Shown piece by piece: positions 1 through 48,719 of a stretch of DNA of 64,000 nt. The position numbers were made by a program, and so were the translations under genes. Origin of the DNA: Triplophysa rosa (Eukaryota > Chordata > Actinopteri > Cypriniformes > Nemacheilidae). Numbering within the stretch: the stretch's first letter is position 1; each line of letters begins with the position of its first letter. The stretch lies in assembly GCF_024868665.1 (NCBI RefSeq), contig NC_079900.1, positions 21,908,164 to 21,972,163 of the forward strand, given 5' to 3'. The notes beneath the pieces are model-generated. The model ran no database searches. It had not been told where the DNA came from and saw only the letters and a program-made list of their open reading frames with translations.

Positions 1-190
1 TTCTTCAAAATATAAAGACATTTTTCTTACAATGGTAGTCAATGGGGTCCAAGAACTGTTTGCTTAGAAGCATTCTTCCAAATATCTTTCTCTGTGTTCA
101 TCAGAACAAAGACATTTATACAGATTTGGAACAACTTGAAGGTGAGTAAATGATGACAGAATTTTATTTTTGGATGAACTATCCCTTTAA
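1..190. repeat. Palindromic cyprinid interspersed repeat, cut by the window start
   Basis: The sequence has GGTGAGTAAATGATGACAG near 142-160 and ends in GGATGAACTATCCCTTTAA, matching the right arm of the copies at 7955-8292 and 46571-46834. The left arm lies outside the window. The short open frames over it are not genes. Confidence 0.75.
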
Positions 191-439
191 AGATGTACTT
201 TAAACATTTTGATTCTGTTTTACATGTTCCGTTGGTTGTATTTTGTCCTAACATTTGTATACTGTTGAAACTCCTTTACTCCATTACAGATGTGTTAATA
301 TGTCAAAAAGCATTAACCAAATAGATTTGCAAAAAAATGCTATAAAACCTGTTGCAATCCACTCCTTTTGCATTGTTCCCATGGCAATGTTGATTTGCTG
401 TGGGGTCACTAGAACAAGATGCCTCTACTTTAAATATTA

Positions 440-1396
440 TTAACCGGAAATGAAAATCTTTCATAATCTACTCACCTCCATGCCATCCCAGATGCATCTG
501 ACTTCCTTTCTTCAGCTGAACTCGGAGAGTTTTTTTAAATGTGTCACTTTATGTCTATGAAAGCACATATATCCATCATAAACGAAATCCAAATGACTCC
601 GGTGGGTTAAGAAATGTTTTCTGAAGCGAAACTACTGTAGGTGTGTGTGAAAAACCATGACTATTTTGAGCTTATTTAGCGAAATTGAAACCAATACAAG
701 CTCATAAGGCCCGATTCACATTCCGCGTCTTTACCATTTTAAATGTAGACGCATGGCAGGTGCGCGCAAATAAGGGGCGACGCGCAAATAAGGGGCGACG
801 CGCATGCGGGATGGAAATAGTTCAACTTTTTCTGAGTGCCGCTTGCGCACAACGGGTCATTTGAATAGAGAAAGCTCGCCGCGCGGTTTTAGACTCGAAA
901 CGTGAAGCGGGTCAAAGAGGGCTATAATTCACATATGACAATTTGTTTCTTCAAATCTTATTGGTTCTAATGTCATGACGAATCTGAAATAACAAATCAA
1001 ATCACTTAGTCACTCAACTCCACCATATACACAATTGCAACAGTAGGTAAAAACCTGTGTGCAGTTCTAACCAATATAGCAGCTATAACAATGTCTGAAG
1101 AACTATTGAAATTGAAAGTTACAGACATTTCGCCATATTGAATTTAGATTGGGTTTAAATTGAGCTAAATATGTTCAAAATACTTAACGTTTTTTCACAC
1201 ACACACATTGTTTCACTTCAGAAGACATTTATTAACCCACTGGAGTTGTGTTTTTTACGCTTTAACAAGCTGGGACCCCTGAAGTGCCAGATATATTTGT
1301 GTTTAGCAGAAGAAACGAAGGCATACATCTGCCATGACAAGAGCATGAGCAAATTACATGAGAATTTACATTTTCAGGTGAACTGTTCCATTTAGG
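440..1396. repeat. Interspersed repeat of unclassified family, probably interrupted
   Basis: TTCATAATCTACTCACCTCC near 460 and a 3' part around 1205-1396 (ACTTCAGAAGACATTTATTA, TTTACATTTTCAGGTGAACT) resemble the two ends of a very common fish dispersed repeat. The middle (about 700-930) is GC-rich, differs in composition and contains an 18-bp unit (GCGCAAATAAGGGGCGAC) twice in tandem near 765-803, suggesting a secondary insertion. The family assignment rests on recall only. Confidence 0.45.
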
Positions 1397-1595
1397 TACG
1401 TTTGTAGGACTGTGAACTAGTGGCACAAAAACGACACGCTTCCCCTTCAAAAAGGTGTTCTGACAGCAACTTGTGATTCTCCTGTGACTGTGAGACCTAT
1501 AGGGGGTTTGATTTATTTCCAGATCACAGGATTTTGGAAGTGTAGCACAAATTATTAAGAGTATTTATAGCGAATGTCAAACTCTACTCTCACAG

Positions 1596-36944
<35,349 letters not shown>

Positions 36945-38070
36945 CCACGAGGAAGAGGAGGAAGCGCACCACAGGGTTTGACGCCAAGTGCCGACGATGA
37001 TGGATTCCTCTCCTGTCTCTGATGCCCTCCCTATGTCTGGTTGCTTTTTTACACTTGCGTTTGTTTTGAAGCGAGATGTAAAGGAAAGCCTACACAGGGA
37101 GAGCGAGAGAGGTTCGTCTCCATGGCAGCCAGTGTAACCGCTCGAACTCTCTCATCAGCATCGTTTTCTCTTTTGTATGCTGACATATAAAAACAGCAAG
37201 TCCGACTATTTGCCTTCTCTCAATGGACCTTCGTCTCTCTATTCCGAGATTACTCTCAACTGTGCCGTGCCCAGGCCTGTATGTCTGTGTTTATTTAACA
37301 CAAAAAAATGTTGCTTTTGTAATTCCCAACCTTCTCTTTCTTTTGTCTCTATCCATCATTATTTGATGAGAGCTGTTACGTGAGAAGATGGCTGAACGCC
37401 ATTATACTGCAACGTGACAAAAAATCTCTCGGAAAGCTCTTCAGTGTTGCCAAAAATAACCGTTTTTGAGCCAGAACACAAACTGGAATCTACACACAAC
37501 ACACACTGTCTCACAGAAGTGCTTGTTACTGAACATCAAGAGTATGAACACATGCTCTCGGAGAAAAGACAACAAGGACTTTTGTTCAGAAACAGGTAGC
37601 GGGAAGCTGCCGCAGTGGAGTTGCCTTTATTTCTTGCTCTGAACTCACTCTTCTGTATAGAACAACCACAGAGACGGGGAAGCGAGGGGGGTTAAGACAC
37701 AACCGCTCGACCACGGGACCTCTAAGAGCAATGAACGAAACTTTGTCTGTGTTTTGTTCTGACTTATCTTAGAACCACGGATGAGGGCGGATGAAAGACT
37801 GGCCCTGATTCACCGCCGGATGTTTAGGTGGACTACATGCTGTTTCACCTACTGTGGCTCAAGGATTTTTTTGCAAGCGCTCCAGCCGTTCTTCGAGTCT
37901 GTACATACAAACCACACGAAAGTAAAAGCGAGTCTTATACTCATCTCCTGTACATAGACGAACAAAAGCAACAAAAAAAGTATGGAGTACTCCGAAAGAA
38001 GAAACCTTTCTTGTACCGCAACAGCAATTGAAACGAGTCGACAAATAAAGCTGTTTTGAAGTTTGCGACC
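36945..38070 (+). other. adgrl1: adgrl1 3' UTR
   Basis: Non-coding sequence after the stop up to the first good poly(A) signal. Short frames here have no support. It is rather free of transposons, unlike the introns, which fits a transcribed UTR. Confidence 0.7.
38044..38049 (+). terminator. adgrl1: Poly(A) signal AATAAA of adgrl1
   Basis: Canonical AATAAA about 1.1 kb after the stop, followed by TGTTTTGAAGTTTG, a GT-rich downstream stretch. Cleavage is expected 10-30 bp later. Confidence 0.65.
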
Positions 38071-41000
38071 TGAACGACAATGCGATCTCTCTCCTTCTTT
38101 CTCGCGCTCTCTCCGGCCCTCATTCGCTCCTGCCCCAGAGCGCCGCAGTGCCAGAAAATTTAATTGTCTGCCAAGAGACGGTGAGAGAGAGCCGGAAAGA
38201 CGGAAAGAGGAGGATTTTACATACAAACGAGATCAATTCTGGCACAATTTTTATGTAAGATAACCCATTATATGTCGGTAACGTTTGACCTTCAACATTC
38301 CCAGACAGGAAGTGCTTAAGGTGAACGCCAGGGGAATACACTGTGCCTCAGGGGTGCACCGGTGCATTGTGGGTTGCCTGACAGCAGCCGTGATGTAGCG
38401 CTGGTTATGTTTAATCTGGAAGATGTAACGGATATCAGACGACTGGATGAATTTAGACGAAGAAAAAACAAAAGCATCGGGGACATATTCCCAAACATTT
38501 CAGTCGCCAACCCTAGATTGTATTTGACTGTTTTTACATACCAATATCAACTGTTGTTTCTGAAACCGGTGTGACGGTTGATTTGCAATTTGTATGTCTA
38601 CGTCTGAACGTCTGAATGTGAAGGTTCGGATGCCTGTGAATCAAGAGTACGTGTGCGTGTGTATCTCAGAGGCTATTTTTACTGGTTTAGATGAACACGT
38701 ATTAGCTGAACAGGGAAGCAAAGTAAATCTATATCTATATAAGAGCTCGGTAGAAGCTTCCAGACTTTGTTAAAGATATTTTAAGCGTTGTTATTTTGAA
38801 ACGTAAAAAGTCAGAGTTGGCATTCAGCGAGCGACGCGAACGTCTGACCAATGAGACGCGGCCTCTGCGGGTTATGCAAATGAGCTCCGTAGCCTATTGA
38901 ACAAAAGAGAGGTATTTATGAGCGCTCCACCCTTCCGAAGATCCGTTTCATGTTTGATGTTTTATTTATTAATATTTATTTGTCTGTTTGATTGTTTATG
39001 CACATATTCATTTATTCAAGTGTGGTTTTCTTTCTACGGAGCATGTGTGAGGATGATGAGAGATGGGGAGCAGGGGGGAATATACATGTTTAATGTGAGT
39101 TAGCGATAGAGGCGAGGCGTCGGTGTGAAGCTAGGCTCCAGCGGGCTCGTTCTGAGTTCGGAGGACACGGACGGGCTGCTACACTCACTGTCAGAGGTGG
39201 ATAACATCGTGCATCCCGAATCAACCGCCTGTCATTCCAAACACCACCTGTTCTCTCTCCAGTCTCCACACTGCGAGAAGTCATTCTTTTTGACCTGCGT
39301 TCCAGTAAAAATATCAAAACCTTCTTGAAACAAGATAAATATACTTGAGAAGCAAAACCGCTCGGTTTTAAGACCTCTCCCACGGCTCTCTGGTGTACTT
39401 GATACTGATTGGTCGATCTTAGCATTGTGCGGTCAAATATTTTCGCATAATGACAGTTGCCGTAATAACTATAATTGATAATATATATAATTCATAAGGA
39501 AATCATTTCAACTATATTCATGTTTTATGTCTAGTTATGTATTTATTTATGTACGTTCCTTTTTTACAAAAGAAATCCTTTCAGGGTGATGCAAGATCGT
39601 TTGACAAATCCTGATCATCCTGTCAGGCTTTATTATTTACAATGATAACCACATTATTTCTCACTTTGTTTTCAGAGATTTTGGTTCATTACACCATTAA
39701 CAAATGCTTTTATATTTATGTTAAGCGCAAATCTACATTTACGTATTTACATTTATATGACTTGCGGTGCATTCAGGGTATCCATTTTATCAGTACAGAT
39801 TGTGTGTATCAAAACCCCCATGACCTTTGCACTCCACACTGAGCTATGGGAACAAATCTAGTAAAATTCGGGGTGGTTTATGCTTTGCCAATAAAAAACA
39901 TTCAAGTTTACAGCAAGATCTTATTCAGTATTCTTGTGATTGTCATTTTTGCTTCTCAATGTATCTTCTATAATTTTCATAACAAGAATGGTGAAAAACG
40001 TTTCTTGAAGTGTATATCGCTCTTCTGTAAGTCTTCTAAAGGGACGTATGTGCAATCCGTTGCATTGTGACTATATTAATTGACATATTTTGTGCATTTC
40101 TTCCGGCCAGCGGGTGGTCAGTACACCCTGTCTTACATTTAGTCACCGGCGTGTTCGCCAGCTCTGTTTTATTTCTTGCTCTTCTTGCAAAAACGTTTCA
40201 TGTTGATGAGTAAGACCAGCTTTGACTGGTCAGCAGGTTTGACCGTTTGAATGTATTGTCATAACACACAATGTAAAACTGTCTTTCTAAGGTTAAGGTG
40301 CTCTCTAAACTCCTGAGTCATGGCCCTCTGCCCACCTGGCCCAACGCGCTGCTGTTTTACCCCGTTACCCTGCTGCATTGGTTGCCGGGGGAAACGTCTG
40401 TTTACCTCCCTCCCTCCCTCCCTGGAGAAGCCCGACGTGCGTCACATTTCGTGTCGCTTTCTCCCCTCGCTGGGTTTGTTTCCCATCATCCTTTCTCGCC
40501 TCCGTCGTTCCCCCACTTCCTCACCGATCTGTTTTTGCACGGCTTCCCGGCTAAGCATTAATGTGGGAAGATTTGTTATGTTAGTCAAGGCTTTGTTTAC
40601 ACGGGACTGAAGGGATAATGTAGTGCAGTGCTGAATATGGTGATAATGACAGTGATTATGCGCTGTAGTAAACCGCTAGACTAAAGCCCGCTCCGAGGGA
40701 CTGCTACCACATCCAAAATCCCCATACAACCCCTGATTATCATAATAATACTAAGAGCTATAATCTAGCCGAGTCAACCCACCGTGTGCTCGCGCGCCGG
40801 GTCTCTCCTTTTGTCTTTACTCCCCTCTCGCTCTTTGAGAGCACTCGGATCCGATATGAAAGAAGTCGCCCTGTTCTGCTCTGCATATCGGCCTCATTTT
40901 CTACACTTTGAAATGGAGAGCTGGAGAGGTAGAGCACGGGTAGACACCGGAGGAGGGTTTCTTTCAGGATTATTTTTGGACAAAGACCCCATGAAATCAC

Positions 41001-41129
41001 TTGACTTAAACTTGTCTTTCCCATGTTGGCGCGTTTTCTGTTGAACATGTTGACGTATCCAAGAGCCTTTATTGTTTATATTTTAGCCATGAAGTATGAT
41101 TTATTTTATATTTCTCATTTGTGACAGGT
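38071..41129. other. Intergenic DNA downstream of adgrl1
   Basis: I see no gene, RNA or sharply delimited transposon. CCTCCCTCCC microsatellite-like sequence occurs near 40410. Confidence 0.45.
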
Positions 41130-41230
41130 GGCATTTGCCATTTACGCTTTTATCCAAAGCGACTTGCACTGCATTCAAGCTATGCTTTTTTGTCCGTATT
41201 TGTGTTCCTGGGAAACCAGTTGAGCTACAG
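41130..41230 (-). mobile_element. tRNA-derived SINE fragment
   Basis: CATTTACGCTTTTATCCAAA and GCGACTTGCACTGCAT are the reverse complement of the SINE tail seen at 23200-23230. CAGTTGAGCTACAGG at the other end is an inverted A-box-like head. The middle is shortened. Confidence 0.7.
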
Positions 41231-41310
41231 GAAAACTAATTTCTTCATTGTATTGGTCCAAATTTTGGACACGCCTTTGAGTGCAAGATGATGTCATCAG
41301 TACCTTAGCT

Positions 41311-41591
41311 CAGTGGTTCTCAAACTGGGGGCCCCCAAGATGGTTCCAGGGGGCCACAGATTTTGTGGCATTTTAGAAATATAAATATTTATGATACATT
41401 TTGTGCAATCAAACATCAGAAAAACAACACCACCAACCAAAAGAATTTATGTTTTAGCATCGTTTAATTGAATATTTTCTTGGTTTAATTATAATTTTAA
41501 GTTTAAGATTATAAGTCTTTATTTGGGGGGCCGCAAAGCAATGCACTTTACACAAAGGGGGCCTTACAACAAAAAAGTTTGAGAACCACTG
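41311..41591. mobile_element. hAT MITE with CAGTGGTTCTCAAACT ends
   Basis: The ends are perfectly inverted (CAGTGGTTCTCAAACT; AGTTTGAGAACCACTG). The 8 bp outside are CCTTAGCT and CCTTAGGT, a target duplication with one later substitution. GGGGGCCCCC-like palindromic sequence follows the left end. Non-autonomous. Confidence 0.9.
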
Positions 41592-42671
41592 CCTTAGGTG
41601 CATTTTCTTGACTTTTAAATGCAGCTAATGCTAGTATACTAGCATACACATAGCCTCAAAGTCTACAGACATGAACTAAAAGGCCCAAAAGTCCAATGTT
41701 GATCTCATGGTGTCTTTAATAATGAAACACACAAGGGGCAGATCCATCTGTAGAACAATGTGAATAACAGGTGTTCCCATTCTGCTGAAATCTGTTGAGT
41801 TCCGCGGGTACAGATTCCACACAGGCCTGTGGACAGAGGAACTGTGAAAGTCCTCTATCCGCACAGGTGCCATCACAGCGGCCTGCGCTCCTGTGCTCTG
41901 ACAGTCTGTCAGCCCGCCGTCAGTGCTGTCCTCAGCTGGGGCCTGGCACCAGAAAACCAGTGTCATGACCTCCTATCACGAGCTATCCCCCTCTGTGGCA
42001 CACGAGAGTCGCTTTTAGAGCCACATTTTGATTTGATGTTCAGCTAGTAGGATAGAAATAATAAAGAGAGAAAGAGATGACCAAGTCATTCACTGCTGTC
42101 AAAACGACATGAAGCATCAGCCCTGTGCAGTGCACCCCACCACACCACCTCAGCTGTACCGTGTCTGACAGCAAAGAGACCCCCTGGGGTTATACGACAG
42201 TCACTGAGCGATCAACACCTTCCATTTTACACCACCTCAGCCACACAAGAAGCAAAGGAGAAACTTTGTCTAAACAAGACTCACTTGCCTCTTTTCCACT
42301 GAGGACATCACATGTTTTGTAACAGTCTGAGGTCATTTACATGCATATAAGTAAAGTTCATAGCAATTAAAGCAATTAGGCACAAGAACTATGTGGTCAC
42401 ACCTGTAGTAAAATGAATCTAACACAGTTTTGAGTGTTTTTTTTTTTTGCTTCTATCAATTATGTCAACCGCAATATAAAAAAAAAACTTGGAAATTTGT
42501 TAAATGTATTAATAAAAGTTCTTCCACCAAGTATTATGACAGCATCATAAAGAACATGTTGCATTAAACGAAGTTTGAGAACAGGTGTGTTTAATGGCAC
42601 AAATGACATCACACAAGGCTCATCTAATCAGAAAGTGTTTTATAAAAAAACGGCCACCTTAAATGATCTTA
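41592..42671. other. Intergenic DNA
   Basis: No gene or delimited repeat is recognised. Two T- and A-rich runs lie near 42440 and 42480. Confidence 0.4.
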
Positions 42672-43250
42672 CTATAGACCATTTTGCTATATGTAAACAA
42701 CATTGGTCCAGAAGCACTTCCTGTTTTAGTTTTGTAGCACTAAAGAAAACCGACAGAATATTTAAGGCTGAATTTAAAGGTCCAGTGTATGAATTTTAGC
42801 ACTGTCTAGTGGTGAGGTCGCGAATTGCAACCAACGGCTCACTCCACCCCTTCACTTCAAAACACTACGGTAGCTGACAAAGGACTAAGATGTCTTCACC
42901 TTTTGGCTTCTTGAGAAAACATATTCACGAAACGCACTCTGTAGAGCAGTTTGTCCATTAAGGGCTACTGTAGAAACAACATGGAGAATTCCATGTAAGG
43001 GGACCCGCGGTGTATGTAGATAGAAATAGCTCATTCTAAGGTAATAAAAACACAACACTTCATTATGTAAGGTCTTTATACACCTCTGAAGACCTAGTTA
43101 TGTGTATTAGATTTCTGTCTATAGATCCTTTAAAAAAATGACACACTGGACCTTCCATTGTTATACAGTATATGTGAAATAAAGGCTAAAAACCAAAACA
43201 GGAAGTGCTTCTGGACCAGTGTTGTTTACATCTTGTAAAATGGTCTATAG
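42672..43250. mobile_element. Inverted-repeat element with about 60-bp ends and a nested MITE
   Basis: CTATAGACCATTTTGCTATA and GTCCAGAAGCACTTCCTGTT at the left recur inverted at the right (AACAGGAAGTGCTTCTGGAC, AAAATGGTCTATAG). Inside, at about 42776-43155, a second pair of ends (AAGGTCCAGTGT; ACACTGGACCTT) marks an inserted MITE common in fish. Confidence 0.8.
42776..43155. mobile_element. MITE with AAGGTCCAGTGT ends, nested
   Basis: The left end AAAGGTCCAGTGTATGAATT is matched by inverted ACACACTGGACCTT on the right, and CTAGTGGTGAGGTCGCGAAT lies inside. It interrupts the 42672-43250 element. Confidence 0.7.
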
Positions 43251-46200
43251 ACAGTTTTATTGTTGCATTGGTCCAGAACTGCCAATCCTTTAATAGTACC
43301 ACTCAGATTGGTCACCATCTTTGTTCTCCGTGGATAAGGGGTAACTGTCACAAACAGGGTTGAAGCAGGCAAGAAACTTGGCTTGACATATAAACACTAT
43401 TAAAGTAGTATTATTTTGTTATCGGTCTCTTGTTGTGCGTCTATGCTAGAATCAGCACCTGTACCATAGTTTTACAGTAAGCATATGTTAGACCGTGACA
43501 CCTCCCTTGTGGGGAGGTTTGTGCTGTTACCTTCCCGCGTTGACCGGCCGCCTGTCAGTCTTATACAGTCTTATAACGGCTCGGTCGAGCAGGGTTAGAC
43601 CAGAACATAGATATCTGGCTCCCAAAACAGTGTTCCTACATTAATCCTAAATCAAAGACATGCACAGGGCCTTGACTGGGGGGGTTGTACTCTGTACAGA
43701 ACTTTCAAGAGGATATAAAGATGGAAAGGGGAGGGAACTTTTGCAAGTTTAAGTTGTCCAATTTGAAGAAACCTGGGGGTTGCTTTAGAGCATTTTTTTT
43801 GGCATGCCTTTCAATGTTTGCAGATTTATGTTTGACCCACAGAGACAGGATTGGGTTGGGCGAGCTCTCAGAAGGTGAAAAGGGTGTAAACCGGTCTTCT
43901 AAAACAATCACCCGTGAATGTATTAGACCTTCTTAGTTGATGTGATATGGACTATCATATATGATCGGTCAGTATTAGACATTGTATAAGATAAGATAGA
44001 GGTGCATTGATGGAGAACACATAAAGTAGTCATCAAAGGCCAGTGTAATGACCTGGTTAGGTGTCAATGAAGCTACACGTGTTATTTGATCTGTTCTGAT
44101 CGTTTCATTTGATTTTAACCTCTGGATTTAATTCTGATGCTTAGGTCCCATGTAACAGGTGGATTACTTGTTTTTATTAAAGGATGACGTGTGTTTTATT
44201 TCTCACAATCATTGCTTTGACAGCTGTCTGGGCCAAAGGGGGTGGTTTTATGTAAGCGTTTGCGTAATTGCAGGTCAGTGCGACTCTGTATCAGCACATA
44301 TTAATAAAAAATTACTAAAACTGAGCATCGGGCATTTCGTGTTAATTTTTGTGACGAGTCAACTCGCTTGTTAAGGGGGCAGAATTTGCCAAGGGGTCTT
44401 AATGGTACAACTGTTTTAAGTCGTTTTTCATTATTATTAACTGCAGGATGTTCATTTTCATGGGTTTAAATGAAAGATGTGTGTTATGAGAGAGAATTAA
44501 ACATTTGCATCTAAACCACTTCTTTTCCTGGTTAAAAACGAACTTGGCAGTGTAGAAAATACCCCCCTTTACCCCAATATAGTGCAGTGTTTGAGGGGAC
44601 ATCCTTTTTAGTGGTATCCGAATTCATAGCATACTCATTCAATCCCATGATGCATCGCACTAACGACAATCGATGTGTGCTCACGGCTAGCTGCTAGCCA
44701 TCCATCGTGAGCCTCGCGCTAAATATTTTCACCACACTGAGTGTCTGAATTCACTCATTTCTTTTTAACCACTTTATGAAGTGGACTTTATAAGTGAAGT
44801 AGTGTAGGAAATAAGGCTATAGGGGGCGATTTCGGACACAGCCCTTAATTTTTAAAGTTCTATGAATATGCAACAACTGAATGTAACATTTTTGACAAGC
44901 CAAACATGTCACTGAATAAATGTCTAATTGATTTAAGCCACGAAATAATCTCTTTTCATAAAAAAACGTTTCGATTGTGTCCGGCATGTTTTATAATTAC
45001 CCAAAAATCAAAAGTATAGTTCAGACCTTACATGCATTATCACGTCAATCAAAAACTTCGTCTGGCTGTCGGTTGGAACATTAGAAATAAAAACATCGAC
45101 ATAACACAATTCTGGACATCATCAATCACTTCCCTGAATATTTGCACTGAATGTAATAAATAAATAATATTTACCTCATCATCCACCTGTTATCTAAAAA
45201 CTTAAATATCACAACATTATCTGTCAAAAAATGCATGATACAAAGAAATAATAAACAGAGGTCCAGGGAGTTCAGACAATTATCAAAGTTAAATAAAATG
45301 ATGTTTAGTTTTCCAATAAAATATCCCACCGGCCTACATTATTACTACTCTCCATTACCTTTGTCTCCTTTTTGTCACCTTAACTTACAATCTTATTAAA
45401 TGCACTTTTACTGTTCATTCTGTATCTAAATACTTTCAATCACCGTTTTAAAGTGGCAAACAAATATATATCTAGATGATTTGTTGAAATAAGCCTCAGC
45501 AGGTCATCCTATTTCACAGAAAAGCTACATTTAACCTCCTTTGTGTAGTCAAAGATGAGCCAACCGCTCTCTATTCACTTTTACATGCTCTTGAACTGTG
45601 CGGATGAGGCATCTGAATTTGTTTTATGCAGCTCTCTTTTCTGCCTTAAAAATGGTGGGAAAGAAGGCTGGTGTAAGGAAAAGTGCATTAGTATGCATCT
45701 GGCGCCCACTCAGGGTACATTATCAGTTGGCCAACGCACCCACTCACCTTGGACCGGCACCAAATAGGCCCGTGTTGACGCAGACGGGCTCGTTCGACAG
45801 CAAGATCCCACATTTTTGAGGGACTAAAGGTGCACGAGAGTTTCGATGTGTGTTGATGGTGAAGGAAAATAAGAAAATGAAAATGTTCCTCTTCACTCCT
45901 CTTCAGCGTATTGTGTTAAACAGCAGAAAATGAAGAGGCTGGAGGTGAGGAAAGCTCAGTAAATTAATGAAACTAATGGCTTTCACTTTGCCTCCGCTGT
46001 CTTTTGTCTGCGAGGCTCGGTTTGCAGATGAAAAGCAGTACACAGGAACATCCATTTAAAAAGGCTTATGAAAGATCACCCTTAGTGATTAGTGTGTGTG
46101 TGTGTTTTCAGAGTTTTCTTGTGTATTTCAGAGTTTGAGAGTGTATTTTTCAGTGTGTATTTTGGATTTTGTCATTATATTTTCATGGTCCTCCCCGAGG

Positions 46201-46570
46201 CTGTTCGCTGCTGAGTCTGGTCATATCATCTTGGTTGCGCAGTAAGAGGCCTAAGAGCTTTTTAATTCATTATCATACTTTGTCCCGCTGCACGATTGTG
46301 TTACATGCCTTCTTACAGATTTACTGAGAGTTTGGGAACAAAAACAAGCGCCAACTTCATGGCACACATTGAAATGACTGATCTTTCCCAAATCAGAGAC
46401 TAGTTTTATTGAGGATTTCACTTGTGGGGCGTTTCCTTTCAGACACCTGCATCCAAAATACAGGGCGGTGTCAATGCAAATAGATTAAATTGGCTCAATC
46501 TTTCTCAGCCTTTCATTTAATACAGACCAGAGTAATGTTTTACTGTGATGATGATATAAAACAACATACT
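43251..46570. other. Intergenic DNA, partly unique
   Basis: No gene is recognised. The stretch 45540-46110 is less AT-biased and repeat-poor and may be conserved non-coding DNA. Around 44590-44850 there is possibly a degenerate transposon. Confidence 0.35.
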
Positions 46571-46834
46571 TTAAAGTGACAGTTCACTCAAAAATGAAAA
46601 TTCTGAAAATTCTTAGAAGATTTTTTGAAGAATGTTGTTAACCGGCTTATTCACTTGCATTGATTTTGTGTGCTTACAATGGAAGTGAATGGCTGCCAGC
46701 GCTGTTCGGTTACCAACTTTCTTCAAAATTACTTCTGCGTTCTGCAGAAAAAAAGAAAGTCATACAGGTTTGAAATGACAAGAGGGTGAGTAAATGATGA
46801 CAGAATTTACATATTTAGGTGAACTATCCTTTAT
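46571..46834. repeat. Palindromic cyprinid interspersed repeat
   Basis: It starts TTTAAAGTGACAGTTCACTC and ends GAGTAAATGATGACAGAATT ... GGTGAACTATCCTTTA, same family as 1-190 and 7955-8292. Confidence 0.8.
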
Positions 46835-46860
46835 ATGTAATTTTATGTGATTGTAACACT

Positions 46861-47035
46861 AACAAATGTTGGGTTGTTTTCCACCCATGGTTGGGTAAAA
46901 TATGGACAAAACCAGTCTTTGGGTTATAAATTAACATTTGCTGGGCAATGGGTTCAATCAACCCAATACAGGTTTATAACCCAACATTTGGTTTTGTCCA
47001 TATTTTACCCAACCAACCCAGCATTTTTTCAAATG
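46861..47035. repeat. Inverted-repeat element with perfect 26-bp arms
   Basis: The arms at 46889-46914 (GGTTGGGTAAAATATGGACA plus AAACCA) and 46989-47014 are exact reverse complements. ACAAATGTTGGGTTG and CAACCCAGCATTTTTT extend the pairing imperfectly outward. Confidence 0.8.
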
Positions 47036-47064
47036 AACACTATTTATAGAGTATTATAAACATT

Positions 47065-47480
47065 TTGTCATGGTTCTGCCCCATCTTGTCTTGCTTTTCT
47101 TGATCTAGTGGCAGAAGCATGACAGAACCTCTTGTTTCATGTGGAGAGGCGTTTTGGCCCTTTTGGCTTGCCATACTCTCTCCGGTCTCGTCTCTGTTCC
47201 CGCCCTCTCGTCTCCTCATTATTGCTTGTTATTGGTTTCATGCCCTACACCTGTCCCCTCTTGATTTGATCCCTTATTTAATGCCCCTTTGTTCTCTGTC
47301 CTGGGCTGGTTCATTGTGCGTGTATGTGTCACTTGTATGGTGAGTGCCTGTTCCGTGTCAGTCTAGTCTAGTCATTTGTAGTTCATGTTTATGTTAATCA
47401 TAGTCTTGTTAGGTGTAATTAGTCTTAGTCCTGTCCTGTTGTAGATTCCCCTGTTTTGTTACATTACCCCCACGTGGGTC
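47065..47480. repeat. Probable unclassified dispersed repeat
   Basis: The C/T-rich sequence from about GGTTCTGCCCCATCTTGTC to TTACCCCCACGTGGGTCTTT reminds me of a common fish transposon class. No ends can be proved from this window. Confidence 0.35.
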
Positions 47481-48631
47481 TTTGTTTTTGAAATTACGCA
47501 TAGCTGCAGCAACAGTTTTTTTTTTCAAATCATACTTTCATTCACAACTTTTTGACTTTAAGCACAGATGATTTGAGACTAAACATTACATCACTGTTTT
47601 CTACATCACATTGTATTGTGCATCTGAGAAAGCAGAGGCAATCATCAAATTGACTCTTAAATGTTCTCTCTCTCTCAAGTAGGTTAGCGTTGGGAATTCT
47701 TGTTCATTTTAGCAAATCCGTTGTTACGAGTAGTTCGTTTCAGTAAACTGAAACATTCACAGATGATGAATCACTCAATAGTGTTCCCAGAAGCCCCTGC
47801 ATGACATTTTACTATAGTTATACAAAGATAATGCTACTTGAAATAGCTTTACGATATTTTTCTTCTTTTTGTTGTAACTTGTACTTTCACTACTTTAGAC
47901 TGTATGCAGTTCATAGCTTGTCAAGCTTATGGCCTTCGAAAAGCATAGAATTACACAAGAGAACATCACTGCGCTCCAAAAGGACATTGAAGTTCTGTGT
48001 TCGGTGTAATGAGTACTGAGACACGGATGTCTCGCAATCACAGAGGGAACAATGAAATCCGGATTGCATCTGAGACTTTTACAGGAGAATGTCAGGACGT
48101 CTAAACGTGGGTATTCTGTTAAACATTATCCAAAGCACGCTTGTAAATACACCCGAATAGTTGAAGCTTTTAAAATACATTTTGTGTAACATCTGACTTG
48201 ATCCAGACTGGAGTGTTATTGCGTGACCTGAACTGAGCAAAATGATCATGTTTGTGTCTGACCAAAACATACAGGAAATATGTCTGAACACTACAAAATC
48301 GATTCACATTACAGTTCAACATTTTTGTAAATCACCAAGACGAATTTGTTTTAAATAAAACGCCTCAGTTCATTGAAATAACAGATACAAGTAGTGAATG
48401 GGACAAACTCTTTCATCTCCAGTTTGAGAAACAGAGCCATCACCGGTCCTCAGCTGCAGCCTCAATGACAATTCGACAGAATTCCAAAGATGCAAATACA
48501 AATTGGGAAAAAACAAACAATAGTTTATTAAGAATTTTCGGTAGTGTATATTATAAGAACCCTAAAAGTCAGTTTTTGTGAATGCACATAATGTCTTCAC
48601 TATAATTTCCAGGACATTTCTAGTATTACTG
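47481..48631. other. Intergenic DNA
   Basis: No gene or repeat that I can delimit. Confidence 0.4.
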
Positions 48632-48719
48632 CACAGCAAAATCGCCAGTGTTAACACACATCAAATTAACACTCACAGTGTATATATAAACCCTTTTTAA
48701 CACTGGCGATTTTGCTGTG
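48632..48719. mobile_element. Very short MITE (88 bp) with 23-bp perfect ends
   Basis: Positions 48632-48654 (CACAGCAAAATCGCCAGTGT plus TAA) are the exact reverse complement of 48697-48719. Only 42 bp separate the arms. Confidence 0.85.
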
